Positions 36,324 to 46,103 are shown, counted from the stretch's first letter. The stretch: DNA of 64,000 nucleotides from Actinoalloteichus caeruleus DSM 43889 (GCF_000429185.2 NZ_AUBJ02000001.1:2728001-2792000), one strand, 5' to 3'. Made by a program: numbers and translations. The notes: generated by a model from the sequence alone, not told the origin.

Positions 36324-39068
36324 TCAGCGCAGCCGCCGGGGCCCGGTGTCGGTCCGGGTGGGAGGCGGCCCGATGGTGAGGGTCGCGCTGGTCACGAACG
36401 CTCCCGCCGAGGACGCCAACACGGGCTCCAACCTCAGTTCCCGGAGCTCGGGCACGTCCTCGGCCAACGCCGCCACCCGCAACACCAGGTCCTCGAGCGC
36501 GTCCAGCCGCGCCGGCTCACCCCCGCCGTAGCCGGTGAGCAGCGGGGCGGCGCGCGGGGCTCGGACCAGCTCCGACGCGTCGACGTCCGAGAGCGGCACC
36601 GCGCGGTAGGCACGGTCGCCCAACAGGTCGGTGACGATCCCCGACAGCCCGAACGAGAGCACCGCGCCGAAGGAGGGGTCGTCCTGGACCCCGACCACGC
36701 AGGAGATGCCCTTCGGCGCCATCCGCTGCACGTAGACCTCGGAGGAACCCGACAGGTCCCGCAGCGCCCGGTGCGCGGCCCGCACCGAGTCGGCGCTGTC
36801 GAGGTCGAGCCGCACCCCGACGAGGTCGTTGCGGTGCCGCAACCGCCGGTCCGGTGACTTCAGCACCACCGGGTACCCCAGTTCGGCCGCCGCCCGCACC
36901 GCCGCGCCAGAACCGCGGACCCGGCGGAAGTCGACGACGTCCACCCCGTAACAGCGCAGCAGGCGCACCGCCTCCTCGTCGGGAAGCCGCCATCCGCCGT
37001 CCGCCTCCTCGGCACTGCCCTCCGGCGGATCCGCCATCCACCCGTCCACCACCGACCTCGCCTGGTCCGTCCGGACACCGGCCGGGGTGACGAAGTCACC
37101 CTGCGGAGCCGACCGCCACCGCGCGTACCTGGCGATCCTCGCCAGGGAGCCAACGGCCCGTTCCGGGCTGGGGTAGGAGGGCACCGAACCCCAGCCGGGT
37201 GCCGTGCCGTCGGCTCCGCCCACCGCGAGCTCCTCCGGGACCCCCTCGGCGGCGAGGAAGGTCGACACCACGGGTTTCGCGGCCGCGAGCGAGTCCTCGA
37301 AGACGACCGCGCGCAGCGCGCGCGCGTACTCGGCTCCCGACACGGCCAGCGGGGGCACGAACACCGCGACCACCGCGTCGACGTCCTCCCGCCGCACCGC
37401 GTCGCGCACGGCCGCACCGAACTCCTCCGGGCCCGCCCCCGCCCCGACGTCGACGGGATCACCGGCCACCCTCATCCCCTGGGCGAGCGCGACGTCGGCG
37501 GCGAGCACCCCCAGGGCCGACGCGTTGCCGACCACCGCGACCCGGTCGCCCGAGGGGAGCGGTTGGTTGGCCAGCACGAGGGCGGTGTCGAAGAGCTGGG
37601 CTAGGGACTCCACCCTGATCACCCCGGACTGCTCGAACAGCGCCTGCACGCTGGCCTCGTCCACGGGGACCGAGGTGGCCCGCAGCGCGGGACTGACGGC
37701 GTGTCGACCCGACTTGACCGCGACGATGGGTTTGGTCCGTCCCAGCCGGCGCGCCAACCGGGCGAACTTGCGGGGGTTGCCGAACGATTCCAGGTAGAGG
37801 AGGACGACGTCGGTCGCCGGATCCGTCTGCCAGTACTGGAGGAGGTCGTTCCCGGACAGGTCGGCCCGGTTGCCCGCCGACACGAAGGTGGACAGTCCGA
37901 GTCCCCGGTTGGCGGCGGTCGCCAGGATCGCCACTCCCAGCGCCCCCGACTGGCAGAAGAACCCCACCCTCCCCCGGCCGGGCAGGCGCGGCGCCAGGGT
38001 CGCGTTCAGCCGCACCTCGGGGTCGGTGTTGACCACGCCGAGCGCGTTCGGCCCGATCACCCGCATCCCGTGCGCGCGGGCCTCGCGGACCAGGCGGCGT
38101 TCCTGCGAACGCCCGTCCTCACCGGTCTCGCCGAACCCGGAGGTGACGACGACCAACGCCTTGACGCCCTTGGCGAGGCAGGCGTCAAGCACCTCGTCGA
38201 CGCGGGCCGCGGGTACGGCGATGACGGCGAGGTCGACCTCGTCGGGGATGTCCAGCACGGAGGCGTAGGCGCGGACACCCCGCACCGACCGGTGTTCGGC
38301 GTTGACGGGGTAGACCGGCCCCGCGAAGTTGGCCGCCAACAGGTTCGCCAGCACGGCGTGCCCGACCTTGGCCTGGTCCGCCGAGGCGCCCACCACCGCG
38401 ACCGAACGGGGGTGCAGGACGTTGTGGACGCTCCGGGCCTCGGCGGCCTGCTCCCGCGCCCTGGCCACCGCCACCGAGCGCTCGGTGGGGTCGACGTCGA
38501 ACTCCAGGTGCAGGATGCCCTCCTCCACCTCCCGCCGCACCGAGTAGCCGGCGTCGCGGAAGACGCGCAGCATCGGACCGTTCTCCGCCAACACCTCGGC
38601 CTCGAAGCGGCGCAGCCCACGCTCCCGCGCCGCGGCGGCGAGGTGTTCCAGCAGGATCGAACCCAGCCCCCGGCCCTGGTGGGCGTCCTCCACGACGAAG
38701 GCGACCTCGGCGGAGCTGGTCGACGGCAGCCGGTCGAACCGGCCGACGGCGACGATGTCGTCGCCGAGGAACGCGCCGAAGGCGACCCGGTCGTGGTGGT
38801 CGACGGTGCTGAACCGCCGCATGTCCGCCTCGGGCATCCTCGGGTAGGCCCCGAAGTACCGGAAGTACCGTGTCCGGTCGCTCATCCTGGCGTGCAGCTC
38901 GACCAGTCGTGGCCCGTCCGCCGGGCGCAGCGGCCGCAGGTGCACGGTGCCGCCGTCGGCGAGCACGACATCGGCCCGCCAGTGCCTCGGGTAGTCCGCC
39001 GCCGCGCCTGCTCCGAGGTCCTCGACCGGATCGTCGCCGCCCGCACGCTGCCCGTCGTCCACCGTCAT
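36324..39068 (-). CDS. Bifunctional GNAT acetyltransferase / ADP-forming acyl-CoA synthetase-like protein
   Basis: A 914-residue protein of the Pat/ACD-GNAT type. The N-terminal GNAT domain (about 40-190) has the acetyl-CoA loop HQGRGLGSILLEHL. It is followed by a CoA-binding domain (about 215-310, VAVVGASADQAKVGHAVLAN), succinyl-CoA-ligase-like domains with RVIGPNALGVVNTDP, and a C-terminal ATP-grasp domain (about 690-900, GYPVVLKSPDRRLRHRND). Salmonella Pat has the reverse order with GNAT last. The likely role is protein lysine acetylation, for example of acyl-CoA synthetases. ATG at 39068 with GGGCGGAG upstream. AcuC deacetylase lies next upstream on the same strand. Confidence 0.88.
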   Translation of the reverse strand: MTVDDGQRAGGDDPVEDLGAGAAADYPRHWRADVVLADGGTVHLRPLRPADGPRLVELHARMSDRTRYFRYFGAYPRMPEADMRRFSTVDHHDRVAFGAFLGDDIVAVGRFDRLPSTSSAEVAFVVEDAHQGRGLGSILLEHLAAAARERGLRRFEAEVLAENGPMLRVFRDAGYSVRREVEEGILHLEFDVDPTERSVAVARAREQAAEARSVHNVLHPRSVAVVGASADQAKVGHAVLANLLAANFAGPVYPVNAEHRSVRGVRAYASVLDIPDEVDLAVIAVPAARVDEVLDACLAKGVKALVVVTSGFGETGEDGRSQERRLVREARAHGMRVIGPNALGVVNTDPEVRLNATLAPRLPGRGRVGFFCQSGALGVAILATAANRGLGLSTFVSAGNRADLSGNDLLQYWQTDPATDVVLLYLESFGNPRKFARLARRLGRTKPIVAVKSGRHAVSPALRATSVPVDEASVQALFEQSGVIRVESLAQLFDTALVLANQPLPSGDRVAVVGNASALGVLAADVALAQGMRVAGDPVDVGAGAGPEEFGAAVRDAVRREDVDAVVAVFVPPLAVSGAEYARALRAVVFEDSLAAAKPVVSTFLAAEGVPEELAVGGADGTAPGWGSVPSYPSPERAVGSLARIARYARWRSAPQGDFVTPAGVRTDQARSVVDGWMADPPEGSAEEADGGWRLPDEEAVRLLRCYGVDVVDFRRVRGSGAAVRAAAELGYPVVLKSPDRRLRHRNDLVGVRLDLDSADSVRAAHRALRDLSGSSEVYVQRMAPKGISCVVGVQDDPSFGAVLSFGLSGIVTDLLGDRAYRAVPLSDVDASELVRAPRAAPLLTGYGGGEPARLDALEDLVLRVAALAEDVPELRELRLEPVLASSAGAFVTSATLTIGPPPTRTDTGPRRLR

Positions 39069-39173
39069 CACTCCGCCCTGGGCCGCCTGCCTGACACGTC
39101 GCTCCGAACCGCCTCATGATTACCCGTCCCGGGCCGGGGGTGGCGCCACTCACGCACCGGGTCCGCCCCGGTC

Positions 39174-40334
39174 TCAGTCCCGCCGGTCATCCGCGTCGAG
39201 CCCGAGCAGGGGGAACACCGCCCGTCGCGTGGCGAGCAGCGCGTGGTCCACCGGGGTGTCGACCGTCCCGTCCCACGGCTGGTAGCCGGGGTCGACCCCG
39301 TCGCTCAGGGTGGCGGGGAGGGCGTCGCCCCCCGCGAACGGGGTGGCGTAGCGAACCCACTCCCCCGGCACGCCGGTCCCCGGGGCGAGGTCGCGGTCGA
39401 GCACCGTCGCGATCAGGTGGGTCCAGGAGCGCGGCACCACCCGGGCGAGCGCGTACCCACCCCCGCCCAGGGCGAGCCAACGCCCCTCGGCGTACGTCTC
39501 CGCCAACTCCCGCAACCGCCGGTAGAGGGCCCGATGCCCGTCGACGGTGAGCCGCAGGTCCGCCAACGGGTCCTCCCGGTGGGTGTCGGCGCCGCACTGG
39601 GTGACCAGCAGCTGGGGGCGGAAGGCTGCGAGCGCCGCGGGGACCACGGCCTCGAACGCACGCCGCCAGCCGGCGTCCCCGGTACCCGGGGGCAGCGCGA
39701 GGTTCACCGACGTCCCCTCGGCCGCGCCCGTCCCCAGCTCCTCGGGACGTCCGGTGCCCGGCCACAGGGTCGCGGGGTGCTGGTGGACGGACACGGTCAA
39801 CACCCGGGGGTCGTCGTAGAAGGCGGTCTGGACCCCGTCTCCGTGGTGGACGTCGACGTCGAGGTAGGCGATCCGTTCCACGCCGTGGTCGAGCAGCCAG
39901 GCGATCGCCACGGCGCAGTCGTTGTACACGCAGAACCCGGCGGCGTGCCCCGGCATGGCGTGGTGCAGGCCGCCACCGATGTTGATGGCACGGGAGGCGC
40001 CGTCCAGGATCGCGCGCGCCGCCGCCAACGATCCTCCGGCGATCAGCGCCGCGGCCTCGTGCATCCCGTCGAAGACGGGGTTGTCGACCGTCCCCAGTCC
40101 ACGCAGGCCGACCGAACGACGGCCGGCGCGCACCGCCTCGACGTACCCGCTCTCGTGGACCCGGGTGAGTTGCGCGCTCGTCGCCTCGGGCGGCCGGAGG
40201 ACGCTGACATCCGTCAGTAGCCCGAGCTCTCCGGCGAGGCGCATGGTCAGGTCGAGTCGACGCGGGTTGAGCGGGTGGTGCTCCCCCAGGTTGTAACCGA
40301 GATATGACTCGTCCCACACGACCACGGCGTCCAT
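39174..40334 (-). CDS. acuC: Acetoin utilisation protein AcuC (class II-like histone deacetylase family)
   Basis: Zn-dependent deacetylase of 386 residues. In Bacillus AcuC removes acetyl groups from acetyl-CoA synthetase. Visible: N-terminal DESYLGYNLGEHHPLNPRRL, the active-site GGGLHHAMPGHAAGFCVYND, metal ligands in YLDVDVHHGDGVQ, the substrate-side HQHPATLWPGTG and the C-terminal GGGGYAL motif. The ATG at 40334 is preferred to a start 7 codons upstream. It probably forms an operon with the acetyltransferase gene 105 bases downstream, as writer and eraser of lysine acetylation. Confidence 0.92.
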   Translation of the reverse strand: MDAVVVWDESYLGYNLGEHHPLNPRRLDLTMRLAGELGLLTDVSVLRPPEATSAQLTRVHESGYVEAVRAGRRSVGLRGLGTVDNPVFDGMHEAAALIAGGSLAAARAILDGASRAINIGGGLHHAMPGHAAGFCVYNDCAVAIAWLLDHGVERIAYLDVDVHHGDGVQTAFYDDPRVLTVSVHQHPATLWPGTGRPEELGTGAAEGTSVNLALPPGTGDAGWRRAFEAVVPAALAAFRPQLLVTQCGADTHREDPLADLRLTVDGHRALYRRLRELAETYAEGRWLALGGGGYALARVVPRSWTHLIATVLDRDLAPGTGVPGEWVRYATPFAGGDALPATLSDGVDPGYQPWDGTVDTPVDHALLATRRAVFPLLGLDADDRRD

Positions 40335-40591
40335 GCGGCCGACCGTACCCCGCACGGCGCTCGCCGAGTCGCCCGTTCGGGTCAGTCACGGCTGGGGCGC
40401 ACCGGCCGCCAGCTGACCGACGATCCGGCACGGTCCTCGCCGGTAGGGGCGCTGGGCGCACCCGGGGCGTCGGGGATGCCACCGGCACGGGCGACGGGAC
40501 CGGCGCCGCCTCCCTGGCCGACCGGCGAGTCCGCCGGCTGGGCGGCGGAACCGGCCCCTCGCCGGTGCGACCGGCGGCCAGCCGCGCGACG

Positions 40592-41005
40592 TCAGCTGAG
40601 ATTGGCGAGCAGGCGCTGGCACGCGTCGGCGCACCGCCGGCACGCCTCCGCGCACACCCGGCAGTGCCCGTGCCGGCCGGCGTGCCGCTGGCACTCCTCG
40701 GCGCAGGAGATCGTGGTCGTCGCGCACGCCCGCGCCAGGGTGCGGCTGATGTTCACGTCGTACCCGGTGTGCCGGGAGAGCACACGCGCGGTGGCATCGC
40801 AGACGTCGGCGCAGTCCGCGCAGGTCCGCACGCACTTCCGCAGCATCGGCAACTCGTCGTCGGGTTCGGCCAGGCAGGCGTCGGCGCACGCGGTGCAGGC
40901 CTGGGCGCAACGCTGGCACTCCTCGACGCATTCCCCCAGGGCCGTCCGGTCGACGGCGCCGAGACCGGCCGGATAGGTGTTCAGCATGTCCGTCACGGTG
41001 CTCAT
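40592..41005 (-). CDS. Four-helix-bundle copper storage protein (Csp-like, DUF326)
   Basis: A 137-residue cytosolic protein with 18 cysteines in repeated CxxxC/CxxC spacing (CVEECQRCAQACTACADAC, CVRTCADCADVC, CAEACRRCADAC), the pattern of Csp proteins whose four helices line a channel of Cu(I)-binding thiols. Absence of a signal peptide and the His-rich opening near HAGRHGHCRVC fit the cytosolic Csp3 group. The ATG at 41005 has AGGAGGAG 7 bases upstream. The gene appears coupled to a short frame upstream. No CsoR or copper-ATPase neighbour is seen. Confidence 0.88.
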   Translation of the reverse strand: MSTVTDMLNTYPAGLGAVDRTALGECVEECQRCAQACTACADACLAEPDDELPMLRKCVRTCADCADVCDATARVLSRHTGYDVNISRTLARACATTTISCAEECQRHAGRHGHCRVCAEACRRCADACQRLLANLS

Positions 41006-41250
41006 GGCCGCTCCTCCTGCTCCTGCAGTGGTCCTCCGCGACTGCGCCCGGCCACCCGGGCCGCCGCGCGGTTCGCGTCCTCCACCCGCTCGGGTACCCC
41101 GTCGCGGTGTGACTCCTCGCCGCGAAGGTCCCGTCGAGGGGCGACGTGGAACGCCGGGTCACCGGCCCCCGAGCACCCACGGTCCGCGATGTGCGGGCCC
41201 CGCGCGTCGCCGACCACGCCCGGCCGGTCGGCGGCTCCCCCCTGGGCCAC
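41002..41250 (-). CDS. Possible small protein translationally coupled to the Csp gene
   Basis: An 82-residue frame with strongly G/C-biased third positions, ending in a TGA that overlaps the Csp ATG (ATGA, 4 bases). The Csp Shine-Dalgarno lies within its last codons. Composition is hydrophilic, Gly/Arg/Glu-rich with one cysteine and an amphipathic stretch, EDANRAAARVAGRSRGG. It starts at a GTG without a clear ribosome-binding site and no homologue is recognised, so it may be a chance frame. Confidence 0.3.
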   Translation of the reverse strand: MAQGGAADRPGVVGDARGPHIADRGCSGAGDPAFHVAPRRDLRGEESHRDGVPERVEDANRAAARVAGRSRGGPLQEQEERP

Positions 41251-41348
41251 GGGGTTGGGGCGCCTGCCGGCACCCCCGCGTGGTGACGGAAACTGTTGGT
41301 GACGGCGCGCGCCTGGGGGCGGCCGGAACGTGGACGGTGGGTGACAGG
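41006..41348. other. 343-base region between Csp and FadR-like genes
   Basis: Divergent promoter region apart from the doubtful 82-residue frame on the minus strand. No copper-responsive operator was recognised. Confidence 0.35.
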
Positions 41349-42020
41349 GTGGCGCTGACGGACTCGGCGATCGAGAAGATCAAACAGATGATCATCGACG
41401 GGGAGCTGCGGCCGGGCGACCGGCTCCCCAGGGAGGCCGACCTCGCCGCTCACCTCGGCCTCTCCCGGAGTTCCCTGCGTGAGGCCGTGCGCGCGCTGGC
41501 CCTGATCCACGTCCTCGACGTCCGGCAGGGCGACGGCACCTACGTCACCAGCCTGGACCCGGCGTTGTTGCTCGACGCCGTGGCCTTCGTGGTCGACTTC
41601 CACCAGGACGAGAGCGTTCTCCAGCTGTTCGAGGTGCGCCGCATCCTGGAACCGGCGGCAGCGGCGATCGCGGCGCAGGTGATGCCCGACGAGGACGCCA
41701 GGGGCCTGCTGCCCCTGCTCGACGAGGTCACCGACCACACCGACATCGAGCAGCTGGTCGCCAACGACATCGAGTTCCACCGGCGGGTCGCGGAAGGCAC
41801 CGGGAACCAGGTGCTCTGCTCACTCGTCGACAGCCTGTCCAGCTCCACGCACCGGGCTCGCGTGTGGCGGGGGTTGACCCAGAAGGACTCCGTCCGCCGG
41901 ACTCTGGACGAACACCGGGCGATCGCGGAGGCCATCATCAGTCGCGAGGCGGAGGTCGCGCGGTCCTGGGCGACCGTTCACGTGGCGGGCGTGGAGCAGT
42001 GGCTGCGCACCGCGCTGTAG
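41349..42020 (+). CDS. FadR/GntR-family transcriptional regulator
   Basis: DNA-binding regulator of 223 residues. The N-terminal winged helix (about 5-72) reads IKQMIIDGELRPGDRLPREA then LGLSRSSLREAVRAL and the wing VRQGDGTYVT. The C-terminal FCD domain (about 85-215) carries the acidic/His metal-ligand pattern DIEFHRRVAEGTGN and the later H in EHRAIAEAI, so a metal-assisted carboxylate ligand is likely. The GTG at 41349 is used; an in-frame GTG at 41337 is equally possible. No catabolic gene lies alongside to suggest its target. Confidence 0.88.
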   Translation: MALTDSAIEKIKQMIIDGELRPGDRLPREADLAAHLGLSRSSLREAVRALALIHVLDVRQGDGTYVTSLDPALLLDAVAFVVDFHQDESVLQLFEVRRILEPAAAAIAAQVMPDEDARGLLPLLDEVTDHTDIEQLVANDIEFHRRVAEGTGNQVLCSLVDSLSSSTHRARVWRGLTQKDSVRRTLDEHRAIAEAIISREAEVARSWATVHVAGVEQWLRTAL

Positions 42021-42348
42021 TGGCTACGGCCCGACCGGACGAGGCGACTCGGGCGGTCGGCTCCACGACGGGGTGACGGGACCGGGACCGCTCGGACAAC
42101 CTCCTCCCGCAGGAGGGACACCTTCGCCTCCACCCCACCGGCACCGCCCTTCGCGTGCTCCTGACCGATTCGGATGCCGATGATCACTCCTCTGGGTTAG
42201 CCTCTGCCGTCAAGCGGACCTCGCGGGAAGCACACGGGCGTGGTGCCACGCCACGCGTGGCGAGGCCCCTCGGTCCAACCCCAGCCGTCGCCTTCGACGC
42301 CCGCCGGCGATCGTCGCGACGGCCCGTGCCGTGGAAAGGCGGGCCCTC
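42021..42348. other. 328-base gap before the DUF3558 lipoprotein gene
   Basis: Contains a weak CCTCC/GGAGG hairpin near 42101-42117 that could end the regulator transcript, and a TTAGCCT possible -10 near 42196-42202 before the lipoprotein gene. No coding frame is supported. Confidence 0.35.
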
Positions 42349-43008
42349 ATGACGAGGCGAACCTGGAACGCCGTCGGCGCTCTGCTGCTGGCCGCGGGGC
42401 TGAGCGCGTGCGCCACCGAGGTGTCCGGAACCGCGATCCCCCTCGGCGCGGCACCGGACCAGGGGCAGACCGGGTCGTCGGACGCACCGGCCCCGCCGGC
42501 CACCGAACCCGCGTTCCCCGGCACCGACGACGAGGCCGACCTCGGCTTCGACGGGGTCCCCCAGGTGCCCACCGGCGAGGTGAGCACCGTGAAGACCTCC
42601 GAGGGCGTCGTGGTGTGCGAGCTGCTGAGTTCTGACGAACTCCGCGAGCTGCTCGGCGCCGACGCGGTCGAGATCGAGGCGGGTGGCGACGAGTTCCCGG
42701 ACGAGTGCAAGTGGGAGATCTCGCTCGACGGCGCGAGCCCGTGGACGAAGATGCAGTTCACCGGGTTCGGCCCGAGCGTGGTCGAGGACTACACCTATTC
42801 CGACGTGGCGCCGATGACCATCGCCGGCAACAGCGCCTTCAAGCTGTACAACCCCGGCCGCTGCGACATCTCCGTGCAGATCGCCACGGACGGCGCCCCG
42901 GACGCCCTCCGGTTCGACCTGGACTCTCTGGGGATGCTTGACGGGGACTACTGCGCGCAGGTGGAGAACGCGATCAGCATCGCCGTCGAGCGGCTGCCGG
43001 CGGGCTGA
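42349..43008 (+). CDS. DUF3558 family lipoprotein
   Basis: Surface lipoprotein of 219 residues common in Pseudonocardiales and mycobacteria. Signal peptide with lipobox LSAC (Cys near 21), a Pro/Ala/Asp-rich spacer, then the DUF3558 domain (about 85-215) beginning [16 protein letters not shown]. It contains paired cysteines typical of the family ([21 protein letters not shown]). Function unknown. ATG at 42349 with a GGAAAGGCGGG leader; the longer frame start is rejected because the signal peptide begins here. Confidence 0.85.
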   Translation: MTRRTWNAVGALLLAAGLSACATEVSGTAIPLGAAPDQGQTGSSDAPAPPATEPAFPGTDDEADLGFDGVPQVPTGEVSTVKTSEGVVVCELLSSDELRELLGADAVEIEAGGDEFPDECKWEISLDGASPWTKMQFTGFGPSVVEDYTYSDVAPMTIAGNSAFKLYNPGRCDISVQIATDGAPDALRFDLDSLGMLDGDYCAQVENAISIAVERLPAG

Positions 43009-43030
43009 CCGGTGTCGGGGCCTGTCCCGC

Positions 43031-43882
43031 TCAGCGCGGATCCGGCCCCAGCACCGCCGGCCGGGCCGGGTCGGACGACCACTCCGACCAGGACCCCGGG
43101 TAGAGCGCCGCCGGCGCGCCAGCCTCCCGGACCCCGGCGGCTTCCAGGGCCAGCACCACCGAACACGCGGTCACACCGGACCCGCAGTAGACACCCACCT
43201 CCTGGCCCGGCCGCACGCCGAGACCGGCGAAGTGGGCGGCCAGCTCCTCCCGGCTCCGCCACCGCCCCTCCTCGGTGACGTGGGCGCCGAAGGGCGCGTT
43301 CACCGCGCCGGGCACGTGGCCTGGCCTCGGGTCGACGGGTTCCACCTCCCCCCGGTACCGCTCCGGGGCGCGCGCGTCGAGCAACAGGCCCGTCGCGGCC
43401 AACGCGCCGGCCTCGGTCGCGCCGAGCACCGGCATCGCCCCGGGGACGACCTCGAAGTCGCCAGGGCGTGCCGCGGGCACCTCGGTGGTGACCGGGTGAC
43501 CAGCGCCGACCCACGCGGCGTACCCCCCGTCGAGCACCGCCACCTCGGGATGGCCGGCCCAGCGGAGCAGCCACCAGGCCCTGGCGGCGGCGGACCCGTC
43601 CACCGCGTCGTACACGACCACCGGTCGACCAGCGCCGACCCCAGCCGCGCGGAGCGTCGCGCCCAGGCGCTGCGCGTCCGGCAGCGGGTGTCGTCCTCCT
43701 GCACCGGGCGGTCCCGCGAGCTCGGTGTCGAGGTCGACGAAGACGGCACCAGGCAGGTGGCCGGCGTCATACGCCTCCCGCCCGGGCGGTCCGGTCAGGC
43801 TCCACCGGACGTCCAACAGGGTCGTCGGTCCGGCGGCGCCGAGCCGTTCGGCCAGTTCGTCGGGGGTGACCAGTGGCCCCAT
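43031..43882 (-). CDS. Rhodanese-family sulfurtransferase (two-domain)
   Basis: Thiosulfate or 3-mercaptopyruvate sulfurtransferase of 283 residues with tandem rhodanese domains. The first (about 5-130, [26 protein letters not shown]) is inactive. The second (about 150-280) holds the catalytic cysteine in [11 protein letters not shown] and the [11 protein letters not shown] motif. The CGSGVTA active loop is of the type found in both thiosulfate and mercaptopyruvate enzymes, so the donor is undecided. The ATG at 43882 follows GAGAGGTGGGAC. Convergent with the DUF3558 gene. Confidence 0.9.
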   Translation of the reverse strand: MGPLVTPDELAERLGAAGPTTLLDVRWSLTGPPGREAYDAGHLPGAVFVDLDTELAGPPGAGGRHPLPDAQRLGATLRAAGVGAGRPVVVYDAVDGSAAARAWWLLRWAGHPEVAVLDGGYAAWVGAGHPVTTEVPAARPGDFEVVPGAMPVLGATEAGALAATGLLLDARAPERYRGEVEPVDPRPGHVPGAVNAPFGAHVTEEGRWRSREELAAHFAGLGVRPGQEVGVYCGSGVTACSVVLALEAAGVREAGAPAALYPGSWSEWSSDPARPAVLGPDPR

Positions 43883-44191
43883 GTCCCACCTCTCTCGTCC
43901 GCGGATCGCCGCGCGCGGGGTGAGGCGCGCGACGGTCGGGGAATGTCGTTGCCGTCCGATACGGTTCCAGACTCCGCGCGGTCCGTCCCCGGCGGCTGTC
44001 AGGGGGAACAACACTGTGTGAACAGACGACTAGAATGGCGGCGGGCTGGTTACCGTGAGTCGGGTCACCCGGAGTCCGGTCAGCATCGCCTCGCGCGATC
44101 AGGACGGTCGAGGAAGCACCTCATCGAACAGGCAGCCCCCGCTAGTCCGCCTCTGATGCCTCTGGCTCCGAAAACGTACAGGAGAGCTGGC
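43883..44191. other. 309-base divergent region upstream of the DtxR gene
   Basis: No gene supported. TAGAAT at 44031-44036 is a reasonable -10 for the DtxR gene, about 155 bases before its start, without a clear -35. No match to the IdeR box (TTAGGTTAGGCTAACCTAA) was found, so metal autoregulation is not supported by the sequence. Confidence 0.4.
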
Positions 44192-44881
44192 GTGAACGAC
44201 CTAATCGACACCACGGAGATGTATCTCCGGACGATCTACGAGCTCGGAGAGGAAGGCGTCGTCCCGCTGCGCGCGCGTATCGCCGAACGCCTCGGGCAGA
44301 GTGGGCCCACCGTCAGCCAGACCGTGGCGAGAATGGAGCGGGACGGCCTGTTGGTGGTGGCCGACGACCGGCACCTGGAACTGACCGAGACCGGCCGGGA
44401 ACGAGCGATCGCGGTCATGCGGAAGCACCGGTTGGCGGAACGGCTGCTCGTGGACGTGATCGGCCTGGAGTGGGAGCACGTGCACAGTGAGGCGTGTCGG
44501 TGGGAGCACGTGATGAGCGAGGCCGTCGAACGCAAGCTGGTAGCGCTGTTGGACCACCCGACCACCTCCCCCTACGGGAACCCGATTCCGGGGCTGGACA
44601 AACTCGGGGTCGGCGACGCCGCCCCGCCGGCCGACGCCGACCTCCGCAGGCTCGATGAGGTCGCCCGGCAGGGCGGGGGCCTGGTCCGGGTGAGCCGGAT
44701 CGCCGAGCACGTGCAGCTCGACCCGGTCCTGATGGCCGACCTGAAGGCGGCCGGCGTGATGCCGGGCAACGACGTCAGGGTGGAGGCGAGCACGTCAGGC
44801 CAGCCGGTGAAGGTGGAGGGCGTCGCCAGCGCGGAGATCGTCTCCAGCATCGCCCACGCCGTGTTGGTACGCACCCGATGA
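44192..44881 (+). CDS. ideR: Iron-dependent regulator of the DtxR/IdeR family
   Basis: Fe(II)-activated repressor of iron uptake genes, 229 residues. The N-terminal winged HTH has [19 protein letters not shown]. All metal ligands fall at the DtxR positions: Met10, Cys102, Glu105, His106 (primary site) and His79, Glu83, His98 (ancillary site). The dimerisation region and a C-terminal SH3-like domain (about 150-229) follow. The GTG at 44192 has AGGAG 7 bases upstream. It sits near sigB, as Rv2711 does, but here it overlaps galK by 4 bases (ATGA), an unusual partnership. Confidence 0.94.
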   Translation: MNDLIDTTEMYLRTIYELGEEGVVPLRARIAERLGQSGPTVSQTVARMERDGLLVVADDRHLELTETGRERAIAVMRKHRLAERLLVDVIGLEWEHVHSEACRWEHVMSEAVERKLVALLDHPTTSPYGNPIPGLDKLGVGDAAPPADADLRRLDEVARQGGGLVRVSRIAEHVQLDPVLMADLKAAGVMPGNDVRVEASTSGQPVKVEGVASAEIVSSIAHAVLVRTR

Positions 44882-46056
44882 CGCCGGGGAGACGGGCGGC
44901 CCGCACCTTCCAGGAGCTGCACGGGCGGGCTCCGGAGGTGGTGTGGTCCGCCCCGGGTCGGGCGAACCTCATCGGGGAGCACACGGACTACAACGGTGGT
45001 CTGGTGCTGCCGTTCGCGTTGCCCTACCGCATCGCGGTGGCCGCCTCGCCCCGCGAGGACGGGCTGGTCGGGATGACCACCGTCGATGATTCCGGGCACG
45101 CGCGAGCGGCGGCTCCGGTGCCGTTGGCCGAGGTGGAGCCCGGTGACGTCACCGGGTGGTCCGCCTACCCGGCCGGGGTCGCCTGGGTCCTCCGGGACGC
45201 GGGCCTCCAGCGGGAGGGCGTGGAACTCGTCATCGCCGGCGACGTGCCCAGCGGAGCCGGGTTGTCGTCCTCGGCCGCCCTGGAGTGCGCGGTCGCGCTG
45301 GCGCTGTTGGACCTTGCCGGCAGGCCCGTCACCGACGACTCCGACCGCGTCCAGGTGGCTCGCTGGGCGCAGCTCGCCGAGAACGACTTCGTCGGTGCCC
45401 CGACCGGCGTGTTGGACCAGATGGCGTCGCTGTGCTGCCAGGAGGCCCACCTGCTGCTGTACGACGTGTCGACGGAGGAACGGGAACAGGTGCCCTTCGA
45501 TCCCGCATCGGAGGGGCTCGAGGTGCTCGTCATCGACTCGGGCACCCGCCACGAGCACAGCGAGTCGGGTTACGCCGACCGCCGCGCCGGCTGCGAGCAG
45601 GCGGTCAAGCAGCTCGGGGTGACCTCGTTGAGCGCGATCGAGCCGCGCGAGCTGCCCGAACGACTGTCCCAACTCGACCCCGCGCTGCGTCCGCTGGCAC
45701 GCCACGTGGTCACGGAGAACCAGCGGGTCCGCGACACCGTGGCGTTGCTGCGGACCGGCCGGACGTGGGAGGCCGGCGCGCTGCTGACGGAATCCCACGT
45801 GAGCCTCCGCGACGACTACCGCGTGTCGTGCCCGGAACTCGACCTGGCGGTGGACGTCGCGGTGGAGGCCGGCGCCGCCGGGGCCCGCATGATGGGCGGC
45901 GGTTTCGGTGGCTCCGGCATCGCGCTCGTCGAGACCGAGCGCGGTCCGGCGGTGCGGCGTGCCGTCACCGACGCCTACCGCGCTGAGGGACTGGCGGACC
46001 CCAGGTTCTTCTCGGCCGTACCGGCGGCGGGCGCGGGTCGGGACCTCGACCGCTGA
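44878..46056 (+). CDS. galK: Galactokinase
   Basis: Phosphorylates galactose at C1 with ATP in the Leloir pathway. The 392 residues fit the family. GHMP-kinase motifs: [20 protein letters not shown] at the N-terminus, the ATP loop [20 protein letters not shown] (near 120), catalytic Asp in the [14 protein letters not shown] segment, and [12 protein letters not shown] near the C-terminus. ATG at 44878 lies inside the DtxR stop (ATGA), so it is co-translated with the iron regulator. Ends at a strong hairpin that separates it from galE. Confidence 0.95.
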   Translation: MTPGRRAARTFQELHGRAPEVVWSAPGRANLIGEHTDYNGGLVLPFALPYRIAVAASPREDGLVGMTTVDDSGHARAAAPVPLAEVEPGDVTGWSAYPAGVAWVLRDAGLQREGVELVIAGDVPSGAGLSSSAALECAVALALLDLAGRPVTDDSDRVQVARWAQLAENDFVGAPTGVLDQMASLCCQEAHLLLYDVSTEEREQVPFDPASEGLEVLVIDSGTRHEHSESGYADRRAGCEQAVKQLGVTSLSAIEPRELPERLSQLDPALRPLARHVVTENQRVRDTVALLRTGRTWEAGALLTESHVSLRDDYRVSCPELDLAVDVAVEAGAAGARMMGGGFGGSGIALVETERGPAVRRAVTDAYRAEGLADPRFFSAVPAAGAGRDLDR

Positions 46057-46069
46057 GCGGGACCCCGCG

Positions 46070-46103
46070 CCGGCACCCGGAGCTCCGCGGCTCCGGGTGC
46101 CGG
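46070..46103 (+). terminator. Terminator between galK and galE
   Basis: A perfect 14-bp stem (46070-46083 with 46090-46103) with a 6-base loop, 13 bases past the galK stop. It implies that galE has its own promoter or is expressed by readthrough. Confidence 0.7.

Noticed and set aside
37701-39119. Long open frame (472 codons) on the plus strand opposite the GNAT/acyl-CoA synthetase gene.
   Set aside because: It is a shadow of the minus-strand gene, produced by high G+C third positions; its product is Arg/Gly/His-rich with no domain. Similar long shadows opposite nrdJ, dxs, the helicase and the peptidase were discarded for the same reason.
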